Shown one piece after another: positions 10,303 through 21,775 of a DNA stretch of 64,000 nucleotides. The stretch's first letter is position 1. Each line of letters opens with the position of its first letter. Source of the DNA: CAVOKN01 sp963696505 (GTDB lineage Bacteria > Pseudomonadota > Gammaproteobacteria > Burkholderiales > Rhodocyclaceae); NCBI GenBank assembly GCA_963696505.1, contig CAVOKN010000018.1, positions 69,408-133,407 of the forward strand, written 5' to 3'. Under the pieces are notes generated by a model that was not told where the DNA came from, made no database searches, and was given only the letters and a program-made list of their open reading frames with translations. Made by a program: the position numbers and the translations under genes.

Positions 10303-11091
10303 TTACTCCATGATCAAGGTCGTGTCGCGATGGTCGCCCAGCCAGACCGCAAGCGCCGAGTAATTGTCATGCCCCGGCTTGGCGTGCCTGAGCAGTTCCA
10401 CCTGCATCATGGCAAGCCAGTCCTGCGGCGAGTCCGCCTCGACGAGGGTACGTTCCATCACCGGCTCTTCGACGTATTCCCACAGACCGTCGGTACAGAG
10501 CATGAAGGCGTCGCCCTCGCGCAGGGCAAGCGCCGACGGCGTGACATCGGTGTGGAAATCGTCCTCGGAACCCAGCGCGTGGAGCAGGACGTTGCGCTTG
10601 GGATGGTTGCGCAGCACCACCGGATCCATCACGCCGCCGTCGATCACGCTTTGCAGCACGCTGTGATCCCGGGTCTGCACGATGACACGACCGCCGCGGA
10701 AGCAATAGACGCGAGAATCGCCCACGTGGCCCCATAGCGCGCGCCGGGACACCGTATCCACCAGCAGCACGGTCGCCGTCGCGTGCATGTGGCGCAGCCG
10801 CCGGTCGTCGCTCTGGTGTTCGATGACAGCGAGATTGGCGCGATCGAGCGCCGCGGCGATCGCCTGGGGACTCATGCCGCTGCCGCCGGAAAAGTCACCG
10901 AGGATGCTGCTCACCGCCAGCCTGGAGGCGACATCGCCGCCGCCATGACCGCCCGCGCCGTCGGACACCACGCAACAATAGAGGCCGTCCGAGTTCCAGT
11001 GGCCACAGGCGTCCTCGTTGTAGCCGCGGCCACCGCTCTCGGACAGGATCGCGATCTCGATCTGCATCGGCGTCCCCCCGCTATCTGCCAT
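10303..11091 (-). CDS. PP2C family Ser/Thr phosphatase (PppA-like)
   Basis: Metal-dependent protein phosphatase of 262 aa that would reverse phosphorylation by the nearby kinase, the PppA role in T6SS control. PP2C motifs are visible: RGYNEDACG near the start, VVSDGAGGHGGGDVAS with metal-binding Asp, LWGHVGDSRVYCFRGG, CTDGLWEYV and GHDNYSALAVW. The ATG at 11091 overlaps the tagH stop by 11 bases. An alternative ATG at 11067 has a G-rich ribosome binding site just upstream and may be the true start. Confidence 0.9.
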   Translation of the reverse strand: MADSGGTPMQIEIAILSESGGRGYNEDACGHWNSDGLYCCVVSDGAGGHGGGDVASRLAVSSILGDFSGGSGMSPQAIAAALDRANLAVIEHQSDDRRLRHMHATATVLLVDTVSRRALWGHVGDSRVYCFRGGRVIVQTRDHSVLQSVIDGGVMDPVVLRNHPKRNVLLHALGSEDDFHTDVTPSALALREGDAFMLCTDGLWEYVEEPVMERTLVEADSPQDWLAMMQVELLRHAKPGHDNYSALAVWLGDHRDTTLIME

Positions 11092-12860
11092 CGGCCCCTG
11101 CCTCCAGGCGTGCCACCTGCTCCTCGTAGGCCTTCAGGAAGGCCTTGCCGAAAAGGGTGTGGAAGTCCTCTTCCGCCTCGCCAGAAATCTCCTTGTAGCG
11201 CTCGGAGAAGAGGTCCCACAGCTTGGCGCGGCGATTCATCGGCAGCAGGCTGTCGAGCATGGTCTTTTCCGTGAGGCGCGCTTCCAGCGTCGCTGGGTCG
11301 AAGCGCGCCAGCACCCCTGCCAGCGCGGCACGCATGCCCGCCATGAAACCGAAGGTGTGGGCGCGCAGATCGTCGTAGGCGTCGCGCATGGCGGCCGCCG
11401 GCGCCATGAAGCCTCGCCCCTGGGGCGCCAGCAGATGCGTCAGCGCCACTGCCGCGTCGGGCGAAAACTTGAGCGGATTGTTGTCGCGCCCGACGATCAT
11501 GGTGACCTCGGCCCGGATCTCCCGTTTGGTCATGGCGCGCGCAAGCAGGAGATCCAGAGTCCCCTGGACTGCCTCGCGCAGCAGCAGGCCGATCAGCAGC
11601 ATGGTCTCCGGCGCCAGGCCATGGGGAAGCTCCAGATTGGGCATGCCCAGTCCGCGCTGGAGGGCGCGTAGCAGTTCGTCGTCGCCTGCGCGAACGGTGG
11701 CCGAACCGGCGGGCGAAGCAGCGACCGGCGGCGCGCAGGTCCGGCGCCGCCTGGCGACTGACTTCTGCCTCGGCAGGCGACGGCGGCACTTCGGGCGCCC
11801 GGCTCGGTCGGTGCGACGGTTCGGGCGCCGCCGGGGGGGCGGCCAGATGCGGGGGCGGGGCAAGCTCCGGCTGTGCCGCGCCCTCCCATGACAGGAACAT
11901 CGCTCCGCTCGCGGCGCCGGCCTTGCCCTGCGGCGGGGCTGGCTCCGGCATCGCCGCAGGCGGCTTGAAGGATCCGTGCAGTTCGGGAACGTGGTCGCTG
12001 AGCGGCGCGGGCGGCGCTTGCGGCGGCAGGCCGAGGGAGGCGAAGGGATCGACCGCGGCCGCCGTGTTGGGCTGGCTCGACCGGTCGCCGAGGGCCGATC
12101 CCGGGCCGAAGGGATCGGCGCCGGCGGCCGCACCAAGCCCGAACAGGGCATCGATGCTCTGTCCCCCCGCAGGCTGGGGCGAGAGGCCAAGGTCGAGGTC
12201 GTCCGGTAGCTTGGCAAAGTCCGGCTCGGCAGCGAGCGGCTTGGCGCCGAACTGGTCGCCGAAGGGATCGAAGTCGTCGGGGATGGCCGCCGCGGCAGGC
12301 GCGGATGCGAACGGCGCCGGCGCCGCGAACGGGTCGGGCAGCGTCGGGGCCGTCCTCAGCGGCGCAATTGACGGCACGGCGGGCGGCGTTGACTGGAGCC
12401 CGGCCAAGCCGGCGAAAGGGTCTGCGGGCGGCGCGCCGGTGCCGCCGAAAAGAGCCAGGGGATCATCAACCGGCTGCCCCACCGACGGTGGCGCCTGGGC
12501 GGGCAGGGGCTCGCCAAAAAGAGCGTCGGCACCCTTGGGCAGCGCAGCCGGCAACGCCACCCGCAGGGCGTAATCGCCGATCCGCAGCTCGTCGCTGTCG
12601 GCCAGCGGCGCCTGAACGCCGTTGCCCAGCGCACGGCCGTTGATCTGGATCGGGTTGGCGCTGCCCTGATCCATGATGACGTACTGACCGTTGCGAAACG
12701 CGACACTGGCATGTACGCGGGAGATGTGCCGCTCGGGGTCGGGCAACACCAACTGGTTGTTGGGCGCGCGTCCGATGGTGCCGCCGGTTTCGTCGAACTC
12801 GGTGGCGATCGGCTGCGCCGGGGGCTGGCCGTGATAACTGGTGACACGGATCGTGAGCAT
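11081..12860 (-). CDS. tagH: Type VI secretion FHA-domain protein TagH, one frameshift
   Basis: Forkhead-associated scaffold protein of the T6SS phosphorylation switch. The ATG at 12860 opens an N-terminal FHA domain (about residues 1-95) with GGTIGRAPNNQLVLPD and ISRVHA, the phosphothreonine-binding signature. A long Pro/Ala linker follows. The conserved C-terminal TagH domain (DDELLRALQRGLG to YEEQVARLEAG) lies in a different frame, ending at 11081. The switch falls inside the low-complexity linker at about 11695-11745 and looks like one missing base. With correction the protein is about 590 aa. It directly precedes and overlaps the phosphatase gene. Confidence 0.88.
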
Positions 12861-12995
12861 GGATGCTCCCCTATGTTTTCGTTTTGCCGGACGGGCGGAC
12901 CCGGCTACCGGCTGGCCGGTCGGCACCGCTGCGGCGATGTTATCAGCACCGACCGCCCCGCCCACACCGCAAAGGCGTCTGCGTTGCCGGAAAAG

Positions 12996-15164
<2,169 letters not shown>

Positions 15165-15390
15165 ACCGTTAGGATAAATTGAGGTGCGGATCCGGCCTCG
15201 GCACCCCCTCCCTCGCGCGCGGCGGCGGGCTGGGTTGGGGGCATCGGGCCCTGGTCGAACGCCACGCCGCAAAGCAGCCGCAAGCGAGTCGTAGGACAAT
15301 GGCGGGCCAAGGCTGCATCGGCATTACGCATTTCCGGCAACGATACAACGCAAATCGAAGTCACAAAACCACTTCCAATCGGGGACAGCC
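15165..15390. promoter_or_regulatory. Divergent glgX/glgB control region
   Basis: The 226 bases between the two starts must hold both promoters. A GGGGA ribosome binding site precedes glgB at a normal distance. No hairpin or clear operator was found. Confidence 0.4.
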
Positions 15391-17559
15391 ATGACACAAG
15401 CCATTCTGACCGACGACGCACTGAGGATCATCGAAGCCCGCCACCACGACCCCTTCGCCTATCTGGGACGACATCCTGCCGCAGAAGGCGTCGTCGTGCG
15501 CGCCTACATTCCCAACGCCATCGACGTTGCAATCGCCGACGGCAACCTGCCGCTGCAGCGCATCGAGGAGACTGACTTCTTCGAGTGGCGCGGGCCGGCG
15601 CAGGCGGTGCCGGAGCGCTACCGCCTGGTGTGGCGCGACGACAGCCACCGCCAGCATATCGCCTACGACCCCTACTGCTATCCGCCGCAGCTTTCGGAAT
15701 TCGACCTGCACCTGTTCGCCGAGGGCAAGCACCGGGCGGCATGGACCATGCTCGGCGCCAACGAGCGCGAAGTGGACGGCGTGCGCGGCGTGCTGTTCGC
15801 AGTTTGGGCGCCGAACGCCGAGCGGGTCAGCTTGGTGGGCGACTTCAACCGCTGGGATGGCCGCCGCCATCCGATGCGGGTGCGACCCGGCAGCGGTGTG
15901 TGGGAGCTGTTCGTCCCGGACCTTGGCCCCGGCGCCCTCTACCGCTTCGAAATCCGCAATCGTGCCTCGGGGCAGGTTCTGCTCAAGTCCGATCCCTACG
16001 GCCAGCGCTTCGAGGCCCGCCCGAGCAACGCCACGATCGTGACCGGCGAAGCCCAGCACGCCTGGCAGGATCAGGAATGGATCGCACAGCGTGCAGCCTG
16101 GGACTGGCAGCACACCCCGATGACGATTTACGAGGTGCATCTCGGCTCATGGCAGCGTGGACCGGAAGGCGAATTCCTCAGCTACCGCGAGCTGGCGGCG
16201 CGCCTCGTCAACTATGTCAAGGACATGGGCTTCACCCATATCGAACTGCTGCCGGTCACCGAGCACCCCTTCGACCAGTCCTGGGGCTACCAGGCCACCG
16301 GCTATTTCGCGCCCACCAGCCGCTTCGGCACGCCGGACGAGTTCCGCTATTTCGTCAACCACTGCCACCGCAACGGCGTAGGCGTCATTCTCGACTGGGT
16401 GCCGGCCCACTTTCCCAAGGATGCCTACGCCCTGGCGCGCTTCGACGGCACCGCCCTCTACGAGCACGAGGACCCGCGCAAAGGCGAGCACCTCGACTGG
16501 TCGACGCTGATCTTCAACTACGGCCGCAACGAGGTGCGCAACTTCCTCCTCTCCAGCGCCCTGTACTGGCTGAAGGAGATGCACATCGACGGCCTGCGGG
16601 TGGACGCCGTCGCCTCCATGCTCTACCTCGACTACTCCCGCACCGAATGGGTGCCCAACGCGCACGGCGGCCGCGAAAACCTGGAGGCGATCGACTTCCT
16701 GAGGGAACTCAATGCCGTCACCCATACCGAATCCCCGGGCACGCTGATGATCGCCGAGGAATCCACCTCCTGGCCGCAAGTGACCCGCCCGACCTGGCTC
16801 GGCGGACTGGGCTTCGACATCAAGTGGAACATGGGCTGGATGAACGACACCCTGCGCTACATGGGGCGGGAACCGATCCACCGCCGCTTCCACCACGACC
16901 TGCTGACCTTCAGCATGCTCTACTGCTTCACCGAGAACTTCCTGCTGCCTTTCTCCCACGACGAGGTGGTGCATGGCAAGGGCTCGATGCTGAACAGGAT
17001 GCCGGGCGACGAGTGGCAGAGTTTCGCCAATCTGCGCAGCCTCTACACCTACCAGTACACCCATCCCGGCAAGAAGCTGCTGTTCATGGGCACCGAATTC
17101 GGCCAGGGGCTGGAGTGGAACAGCGCCGGCGTGCTCGACTGGTACGTGCTGCAGTACCCCTACCACAGCGGCATGCAAAGGCTGGTGAAGGATCTCAATC
17201 ACCTGTACCGTCGTGCGCCGGCGCTGCACGGCAACGAGTTCGAGTGGCAAGGCTTCGAGTGGATCGACTGCCACGATTCCGACCAGTCGATACTGAGCTT
17301 CGTGCGCCGTGCCGGCGATCGATTCCTGGTGGTGGTGGTGAACTTCACACCGGTGCCGCGCCACGGCTACCGCATCGGCGTACCCCAGAGCGGGCGCTAC
17401 CGCGAGGTGCTGAATTCAGACGCCGGCCTGTATGGCGGCAGCAACATGGGCAACGGCGGCGAGCTGATGGCGGAAGCATGGCCCTGGATGAACCGGCCCT
17501 GCTCGCTCGCACTGACCGTGCCACCGCTCGCCGCAGTCATCCTGGAACCGCAGCCGTGA
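15391..17559 (+). CDS. glgB: 1,4-alpha-glucan branching enzyme GlgB
   Basis: GH13 branching enzyme (722 aa, normal for the long GlgB class) that cuts alpha-1,4 chains and rejoins them as alpha-1,6 branches in glycogen. It has two N-terminal modules (HHDPFAYLGRHP; VWAPNAERVSLVGDFNRWDG) before the barrel. Catalytic motifs are visible: VILDWVPAHFP, GLRVDAVASMLYLDY (nucleophile Asp), MIAEESTSWP (acid/base Glu) and FSHDEVVHGKGSM. No glgA, glgC or glgP is in the window. Confidence 0.97.
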   Translation: MTQAILTDDALRIIEARHHDPFAYLGRHPAAEGVVVRAYIPNAIDVAIADGNLPLQRIEETDFFEWRGPAQAVPERYRLVWRDDSHRQHIAYDPYCYPPQLSEFDLHLFAEGKHRAAWTMLGANEREVDGVRGVLFAVWAPNAERVSLVGDFNRWDGRRHPMRVRPGSGVWELFVPDLGPGALYRFEIRNRASGQVLLKSDPYGQRFEARPSNATIVTGEAQHAWQDQEWIAQRAAWDWQHTPMTIYEVHLGSWQRGPEGEFLSYRELAARLVNYVKDMGFTHIELLPVTEHPFDQSWGYQATGYFAPTSRFGTPDEFRYFVNHCHRNGVGVILDWVPAHFPKDAYALARFDGTALYEHEDPRKGEHLDWSTLIFNYGRNEVRNFLLSSALYWLKEMHIDGLRVDAVASMLYLDYSRTEWVPNAHGGRENLEAIDFLRELNAVTHTESPGTLMIAEESTSWPQVTRPTWLGGLGFDIKWNMGWMNDTLRYMGREPIHRRFHHDLLTFSMLYCFTENFLLPFSHDEVVHGKGSMLNRMPGDEWQSFANLRSLYTYQYTHPGKKLLFMGTEFGQGLEWNSAGVLDWYVLQYPYHSGMQRLVKDLNHLYRRAPALHGNEFEWQGFEWIDCHDSDQSILSFVRRAGDRFLVVVVNFTPVPRHGYRIGVPQSGRYREVLNSDAGLYGGSNMGNGGELMAEAWPWMNRPCSLALTVPPLAAVILEPQP

Positions 17560-17579
17560 GCGCCGGCGCATCCAGGACA

Positions 17580-17660
17580 ACCGCATGAAGATCGCAAAAT
17601 GGTTCCCTCGCCCCGCGTGCGGGGAGAGGGAGCAATTCATGCGTCTGCCCTGCCGGCATA
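17580..17660. repeat. REP-like dispersed repeat, copy A
   Basis: A G/C-rich stretch between glgB and livF contains GATCGCAAAATGGTTCCCTC, then a GGGGAGAGGGAGCAATTCATG segment (split here as GGGGAGAGGGAG and CAATTCATGCG). Nearly the same words recur at 40500-40570 and 40645-40670. The purine-rich and pyrimidine-rich parts can fold on each other, as in REP-type intergenic repeats. Confidence 0.55.
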
Positions 17661-17704
17661 TCGACCTGACCGGGTCGCCAAACCCGGCACTTGGCGCGGG
17701 CCGC

Positions 17705-18418
17705 TCACACCCCCAGGTGCTGGCGCAGCAGTTCCGGTTGCGCGGCGAGGGATTCCGCCGCGCCCCCGAACACCACCCGCCCTTTCGCCAGCAGCACCGC
17801 CCGGTCGGCGTGGGCGGTGACGGCGCGGTGGTTCTTGTCCACGATGACGGCGGCAATTCCCGCGGCACGGATCTCGCGCAGTAGGGTCCAGATCTCGGCG
17901 GCAATCAGCGGCGCCAGACCCTCGGTCGCCTCGTCGAGGAAGAGCAGCCCCGGATTGGTCATCAGCGCACGGCCGATGGCGAGCATCTGCTGCTCGCCGC
18001 CGGAAAGCTTCGCCCCGCCGTGGCCGAGCCGCTGGGCGAGGCGCGGAAAGGCTGCGAGCACCCGGTCGAGATTCCATTCGCATCGCCCGCCGGGGCCCGG
18101 CCGGGCCGCCATGCTCAGGTTCTCACGCACGCTGAGATTGGGGAAGATGCCGCGCCCTTCCGGCACGTAGGCCGCGCCCAGCCGCGCGATGCGGTGGGGC
18201 GCCGCGCCCGCGATCTCCGCGCCCACGAAGCGGATGCCGCCCCGGCGCGGCGGCGTCAGCCCCAACAGGCTGCGAATCAGGGTCGTCTTACCCATGCCGT
18301 TGCGCCCCAGCAGGCCCACCGTTTCGCCGGCCTCGACCCTGAAATCGACGCCGTGCAGCACGTGGCTCGTGCCGTAGAACACGTGCAGGCCGGTGGCGGC
18401 AAGCAGCGGCTCAGGCAT
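17705..18418 (-). CDS. livF: Branched-chain amino acid ABC transporter ATPase LivF
   Basis: ATP-binding subunit (237 aa from ATG 18418) of a HAAT-family importer. It shows Walker A GRNGMGKTTL, a signature region KLSGGEQQMLAIGRAL, Walker B LLFLDEATEGLAP and an ATPase tail ending LRQHLGV. The start overlaps the livG stop by eight bases. The frame is open further upstream, but that part is livG read in another frame. The ligand could also be urea or amides; nothing in the sequence settles this. Confidence 0.93.
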   Translation of the reverse strand: MPEPLLAATGLHVFYGTSHVLHGVDFRVEAGETVGLLGRNGMGKTTLIRSLLGLTPPRRGGIRFVGAEIAGAAPHRIARLGAAYVPEGRGIFPNLSVRENLSMAARPGPGGRCEWNLDRVLAAFPRLAQRLGHGGAKLSGGEQQMLAIGRALMTNPGLLFLDEATEGLAPLIAAEIWTLLREIRAAGIAAVIVDKNHRAVTAHADRAVLLAKGRVVFGGAAESLAAQPELLRQHLGV

Positions 18419-19169
18419 CGCCCTGATCTGCACCCAGGTAGGCTTCCTGCACCGCTTCGTTGGCACGGATCGCCTGCGGCGTGCCGCAGGCGATGGCCTC
18501 GCCGCCCACCATGACGGTGATGCGGTCGGCCACGGCGAAAACCGCGTCCATGTCGTGCTCCACCAGCAGGATGGCATGGTCGGCGCGCAGCCGCTCGATG
18601 AGGCGCACCACGGACGCTGACTCCTGTGCGCCCATGCCTGCCAGCGGCTCGTCGAGAATCAGCACCCGCGGTGTGGTGGCAAGGCAAAGCGCGATCTCGA
18701 GCTGGCGCTGCTCGCCGTGGGACAGGCTGCCGGCGGGCGCATCCTCGCGCCCGGCCAGCCCGGCCAGCGCCAGAGCATCGCGCGCCCGGCGCTGCGTTTC
18801 GGGGTACGAGCCGGCAGCGCGCAGGATGCTCCACGGTCGCTGCGCGCGCGCCTGGGCGGCGAGCCGGCAGTTCTCGAACACCGTCAGCGGCGCGAAGATG
18901 TTGGTGCGCTGGTAGCTGCGCGCGATGCCCAGGCGGGCGACGCGCTGCGGCGGCAGCCCCGCCAGTTCGCGCCCGTCGAACTCGATGCTCCCGGCATCGG
19001 GGGCGAGCTCCCCCGAGAGCAGGTTGGCGAGCGTGGTCTTGCCGGCGCCGTTGGGTCCGATCACGGCGTGCACCTCCCGCGGGCGCAGTTCGAGCGAAAC
19101 TTCGTGCACCGCCCGCAGCCCGCCGAAGCGCCGCGACAGCCCGCACGCGACGAGCGCCGCCTCGCTCAT
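18411..19169 (-). CDS. livG: Branched-chain amino acid ABC transporter ATPase LivG
   Basis: Second ATPase subunit (252 aa from ATG 19169) of the same importer. Walker A is GPNGAGKTTLANLL, the signature is GSLSHGEQRQLEIAL, Walker B is VLILDEPLAGMG, and the LivG-type motif RSYQRTNIFAPLTVFEN follows the Q-loop. Its ATG overlaps the livM stop by four bases, implying translational coupling. Confidence 0.94.
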   Translation of the reverse strand: MSEAALVACGLSRRFGGLRAVHEVSLELRPREVHAVIGPNGAGKTTLANLLSGELAPDAGSIEFDGRELAGLPPQRVARLGIARSYQRTNIFAPLTVFENCRLAAQARAQRPWSILRAAGSYPETQRRARDALALAGLAGREDAPAGSLSHGEQRQLEIALCLATTPRVLILDEPLAGMGAQESASVVRLIERLRADHAILLVEHDMDAVFAVADRITVMVGGEAIACGTPQAIRANEAVQEAYLGADQGDA

Positions 19170-20128
19170 GCCTGGCCCTGCCCCTTCAAGCGCGTCAGGC
19201 CGGCCAGGCCCCGGGGCAGTAACAGCGCCACCAGCACGATGGTGACGCCCATCACCAGTTGCCAGTGCTTGGCCCAGTCGCCGAACACCGCCTGGTGGGA
19301 CAACAGCTCCTGCAGCAGGACGAAGGCGAAGGCGCCGAGCACCGGGCCGTGCAGTCGGCCCATGCCGCCGAGAATCACCATCATCAGCACCGCGCCGGAT
19401 TGGTGCCAGGAGAGCAACTCGGGATTGACGAAACCGAACTGCACCGCCGACAGGTAGCCCGCCACGCCCGCCAGCGCTCCCGCCAAGACGAACGCCGCCA
19501 GCCGGTAGCGGAAGGTGGGGTAACCGAGGGCGCGCATGCGCGCCTCGTTGATGCGTATGCCCGCCAGCGCATGGCCGTAGCTGGCGCGCAGCAGCAGGAA
19601 CAGGAACAGCATCGCCGCCGCCAGCAGGCCCAGCACCAGGTAGTAGAACTGGACCGGCGAATCGAGGTCGATCAGCGCCATGCCGGCCAACGCTGCGGCG
19701 GGCTTGACGTGGATGTAGAGGCCGTCGGAACCGCCTCCCAGCCGCGTGTCGTGGAACAGAAAGTAGAGAAGTTGCGCAAAGGCAAGGGTCGCCATGATGA
19801 AATACACGCCGCTCGAACGCAGCACCAGCAGCCCCACCAGCAGCGCGTAGGCGGCGCTGGCGGCCACCGCCACCGGCAGGGTCAGCCACAGGCTGGCCGC
19901 CTCGTATTGCGGCGTCATCAGGGCGAGAGCGTAGGCGGCAAGGCCGAAGTAGGCGGCGTGCCCCAGACTCACCATGCCGCCGTGGCCGACCAGCAGGTCC
20001 AGGCTGAGGGCGAAGATCGCCAGGATCAGGATCTTGGTGAGAAGCTGCAGGTAGAAGCCCGCGCCGAAGGCGGGGAACAGCAGCAGGGCAAGCAGCGACG
20101 CGATCCCCAGAAAGAAGCCCGCCTTCAT
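19166..20128 (-). CDS. livM: Branched-chain amino acid ABC transporter permease LivM
   Basis: Integral membrane permease (320 aa from ATG 20128) with about nine to ten hydrophobic helices and the LivM-type sequences LSLDLLVGHGGMVSLGHAAYF (shown here in shortened form as VGHGGMVSLGHAA) and GRLHGPVLGAFAF. An AGGAG ribosome binding site precedes the ATG. It heads livM-livG-livF. No livH permease or periplasmic binding protein gene is next to it, since prfB starts 133 bases away on the other strand, so the partner subunits must lie elsewhere. Confidence 0.93.
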   Translation of the reverse strand: MKAGFFLGIASLLALLLFPAFGAGFYLQLLTKILILAIFALSLDLLVGHGGMVSLGHAAYFGLAAYALALMTPQYEAASLWLTLPVAVAASAAYALLVGLLVLRSSGVYFIMATLAFAQLLYFLFHDTRLGGGSDGLYIHVKPAAALAGMALIDLDSPVQFYYLVLGLLAAAMLFLFLLLRASYGHALAGIRINEARMRALGYPTFRYRLAAFVLAGALAGVAGYLSAVQFGFVNPELLSWHQSGAVLMMVILGGMGRLHGPVLGAFAFVLLQELLSHQAVFGDWAKHWQLVMGVTIVLVALLLPRGLAGLTRLKGQGQA

Positions 20129-20260
20129 GTGTTGTCGCTCCTGGATCGGGTGGTCGGCAAATCGCGTGAGCCTCGCCTGGAACGGCCTGCTACCGGCGCC
20201 GCGGAGGGCCCGGCCGGCGGAGTATACTCGCGCCCTTTTCCAGAATCCCGGAGCAGTCCC

Positions 20261-21365
20261 ATGGAAGCCGAACGCCTCAACGCCCTCGCCAATCGCCTCT
20301 CGGATCTGCGCGCACGCAGCGCCGATCTGCGGAGGTATCTTTGACTTCGATGCCAAGCAGACCAAGCTGGAGGAAGTAGGCCGCGCGCTGGAGGACCCGA
20401 AGGTCTGGGACGACACCGCCCGCGCGCAGGAACTGGGCAAAGAGAAGAAGGCGCTGGAAGGCGTGGTCGTCTCGCTGACCGAGATCGACCAGCAACTTCG
20501 TGACACCGAGGAGCTGTTCGAGCTGGCCCGCGCCGAGGAGGACGAGGACACGGTGGTCAGCATCGAGGCCGATGTCGCGGCGGTGGAGAGCCGCATCGGG
20601 GCGCTGGAGTTCCGGCGCATGTTCCACCTGCCGGAAGACCCCAACAACTGCTTCGTCGACATCCAGGCCGGCGCCGGCGGCACCGAGGCCCAGGACTGGG
20701 CATCCATGCTGGAACGTATGTACCTGCGCTACTGCGAGCGCAAGGGTTTCACCCCCGAGGTGCTGGAAGAAAGCGAGGGCGAGGTCGCCGGCATCAAGAC
20801 CGCGACCCTCAAGGTCAGCGGCGAATACGCTTACGGCATACTGCGCACCGAGACCGGCATCCACCGCCTGGTGCGCAAGTCGCCCTACGACTCCAATGCC
20901 CGGCGCCACACCAGCTTCGCCTCGGTGTTCGTCTATCCCGAGGTGGACGACACCATCGAGGTGGAGATCAACCCGGCGGACTTGCGCGTCGACACCTTCC
21001 GCGCCTCCGGCGCCGGTGGCCAGCACATCAACAAGACCGACTCGGCGATCCGCATCACCCACCTGCCGACCAACATCGTGGTGCAGTGCCAGAACGACCG
21101 TTCCCAGCACCGCAACCGCGCCGAGGCGATGGCGATGCTCAAGTCGCGCCTGTACGAACTGGAACTGCGCAAGCGCCAGGCCGAGCAGCAGAAGCTGGAG
21201 GACTCCAAGACCGACATCGGCTGGGGCCACCAGATCCGCAGCTACGTCCTGGACCAGTCGCGCATCAAGGATCTGCGCACCAACGTCGAGATCGGCAACA
21301 CCCAGGGCGTGCTCGACGGCGATCTCGACCCGTTCATCGAGGCGAGTCTGAAGCAGGGGGTGTGA
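20261..21365 (+). CDS. prfB: Peptide chain release factor 2 (programmed +1 frameshift)
   Basis: RF2 recognises UGA and UAA stop codons and triggers peptide release. Translation starts at ATG 20261 and reads 27 codons to ...LRRYL. An in-frame TGA follows at 20342-20344, and a +1 shift (skip 20342) continues DFDAKQTKLEEV to the stop at 21363-21365. The product is about 367 aa, close to E. coli RF2. The catalytic GGQ is visible in SGAGGQHINKTDSA. The frame break is the known autoregulatory device of this gene, not a defect. The gene is divergent from livM. Confidence 0.97.
20331..20345 (+). promoter_or_regulatory. RF2 programmed frameshift site
   Basis: The sequence GGAGGTATCTTTGAC holds an internal Shine-Dalgarno element (GGAGG), a three-base spacer, the slippery CTT and the in-frame TGA followed by C. 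It matches the classic prfB recoding signal. Low RF2 lets the ribosome pause at TGA and slip forward one base; high RF2 terminates there. Confidence 0.95.
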
Positions 21366-21402
21366 GCCACCCGGCGAGGGGCCCCCGAAGGGGGATCGAC
21401 GG
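21359..21402. repeat. 44-bp direct repeat, copy 1 (contains the prfB stop)
   Basis: Identical over 44 bases to 21470-21513. It contains the inverted repeat GGCCCCCGAAGGGGG, a short stable hairpin with a GAA loop. This copy spans the last bases and stop codon of prfB. Confidence 0.85.
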
Positions 21403-21469
21403 CAAGGCGAGCGCCCCCGGCCGCCGACAGGATGGCCACGATTTTGATCGACTCGGGCTCGGAGGCGGC

Positions 21470-21513
21470 GGTGTGAGCCACCCGGCGAGGGGCCCCCGAA
21501 GGGGGATCGACGG
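21470..21513. repeat. 44-bp direct repeat, copy 2
   Basis: Second copy of the 44-base repeat, 111 bases after the first and just beyond the stop of the leftward DUF3096 gene. The hairpin it carries (CCCCC-GAA-GGGGG) may act as a weak terminator for both convergent genes; there is no T-run. Confidence 0.8.
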
Positions 21514-21518
21514 CCGGC

Positions 21519-21674
21519 TCAATGCAGGCGCAGCGTGCCGATGCCCAGCAGCCCGGTGACGCCGATGACAATGAGGTAGATCGCGACGATGTAGTTGAGC
21601 AGCCGCGGCGCGACCAGGATCAGGATGCCGGCGATCAGCGATACCAGCGGGGTGATGCTGAGGTTGAGATTCAT
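21519..21674 (-). CDS. DUF3096 small membrane protein
   Basis: A 51-residue protein starting MNLNLSITPLVSLIAGILIL with ATG at 21674 and a GAGGG ribosome binding site eight bases upstream. Two hydrophobic segments fill most of it (ITPLVSLIAGILILVAP and LLNYIVAIYLIVIGVTG), the pattern of the DUF3096 family. Function unknown. The gene lies alone between prfB and the Uma2 gene. Confidence 0.85.
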   Translation of the reverse strand: MNLNLSITPLVSLIAGILILVAPRLLNYIVAIYLIVIGVTGLLGIGTLRLH

Positions 21675-21775
21675 GGGGTGGCCCTCGTGGCTTGAAAGCC
21701 CGCGATGTTACCCGCTTCGGGGACCCCGCCCCGCGGTGGTAGAGTTCCGCATCCGGCCCGCAACCGACGATCCCC

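Noticed and set aside
15585..17588. Second long frame inside glgB
   Set aside because: GlgB motifs lie in the other frame; this one is Arg/Pro-rich.
20342..20344. In-frame TGA of prfB as selenocysteine or a nonsense mutation
   Set aside because: It lies in the known RF2 frameshift signal and the downstream frame continues the protein.
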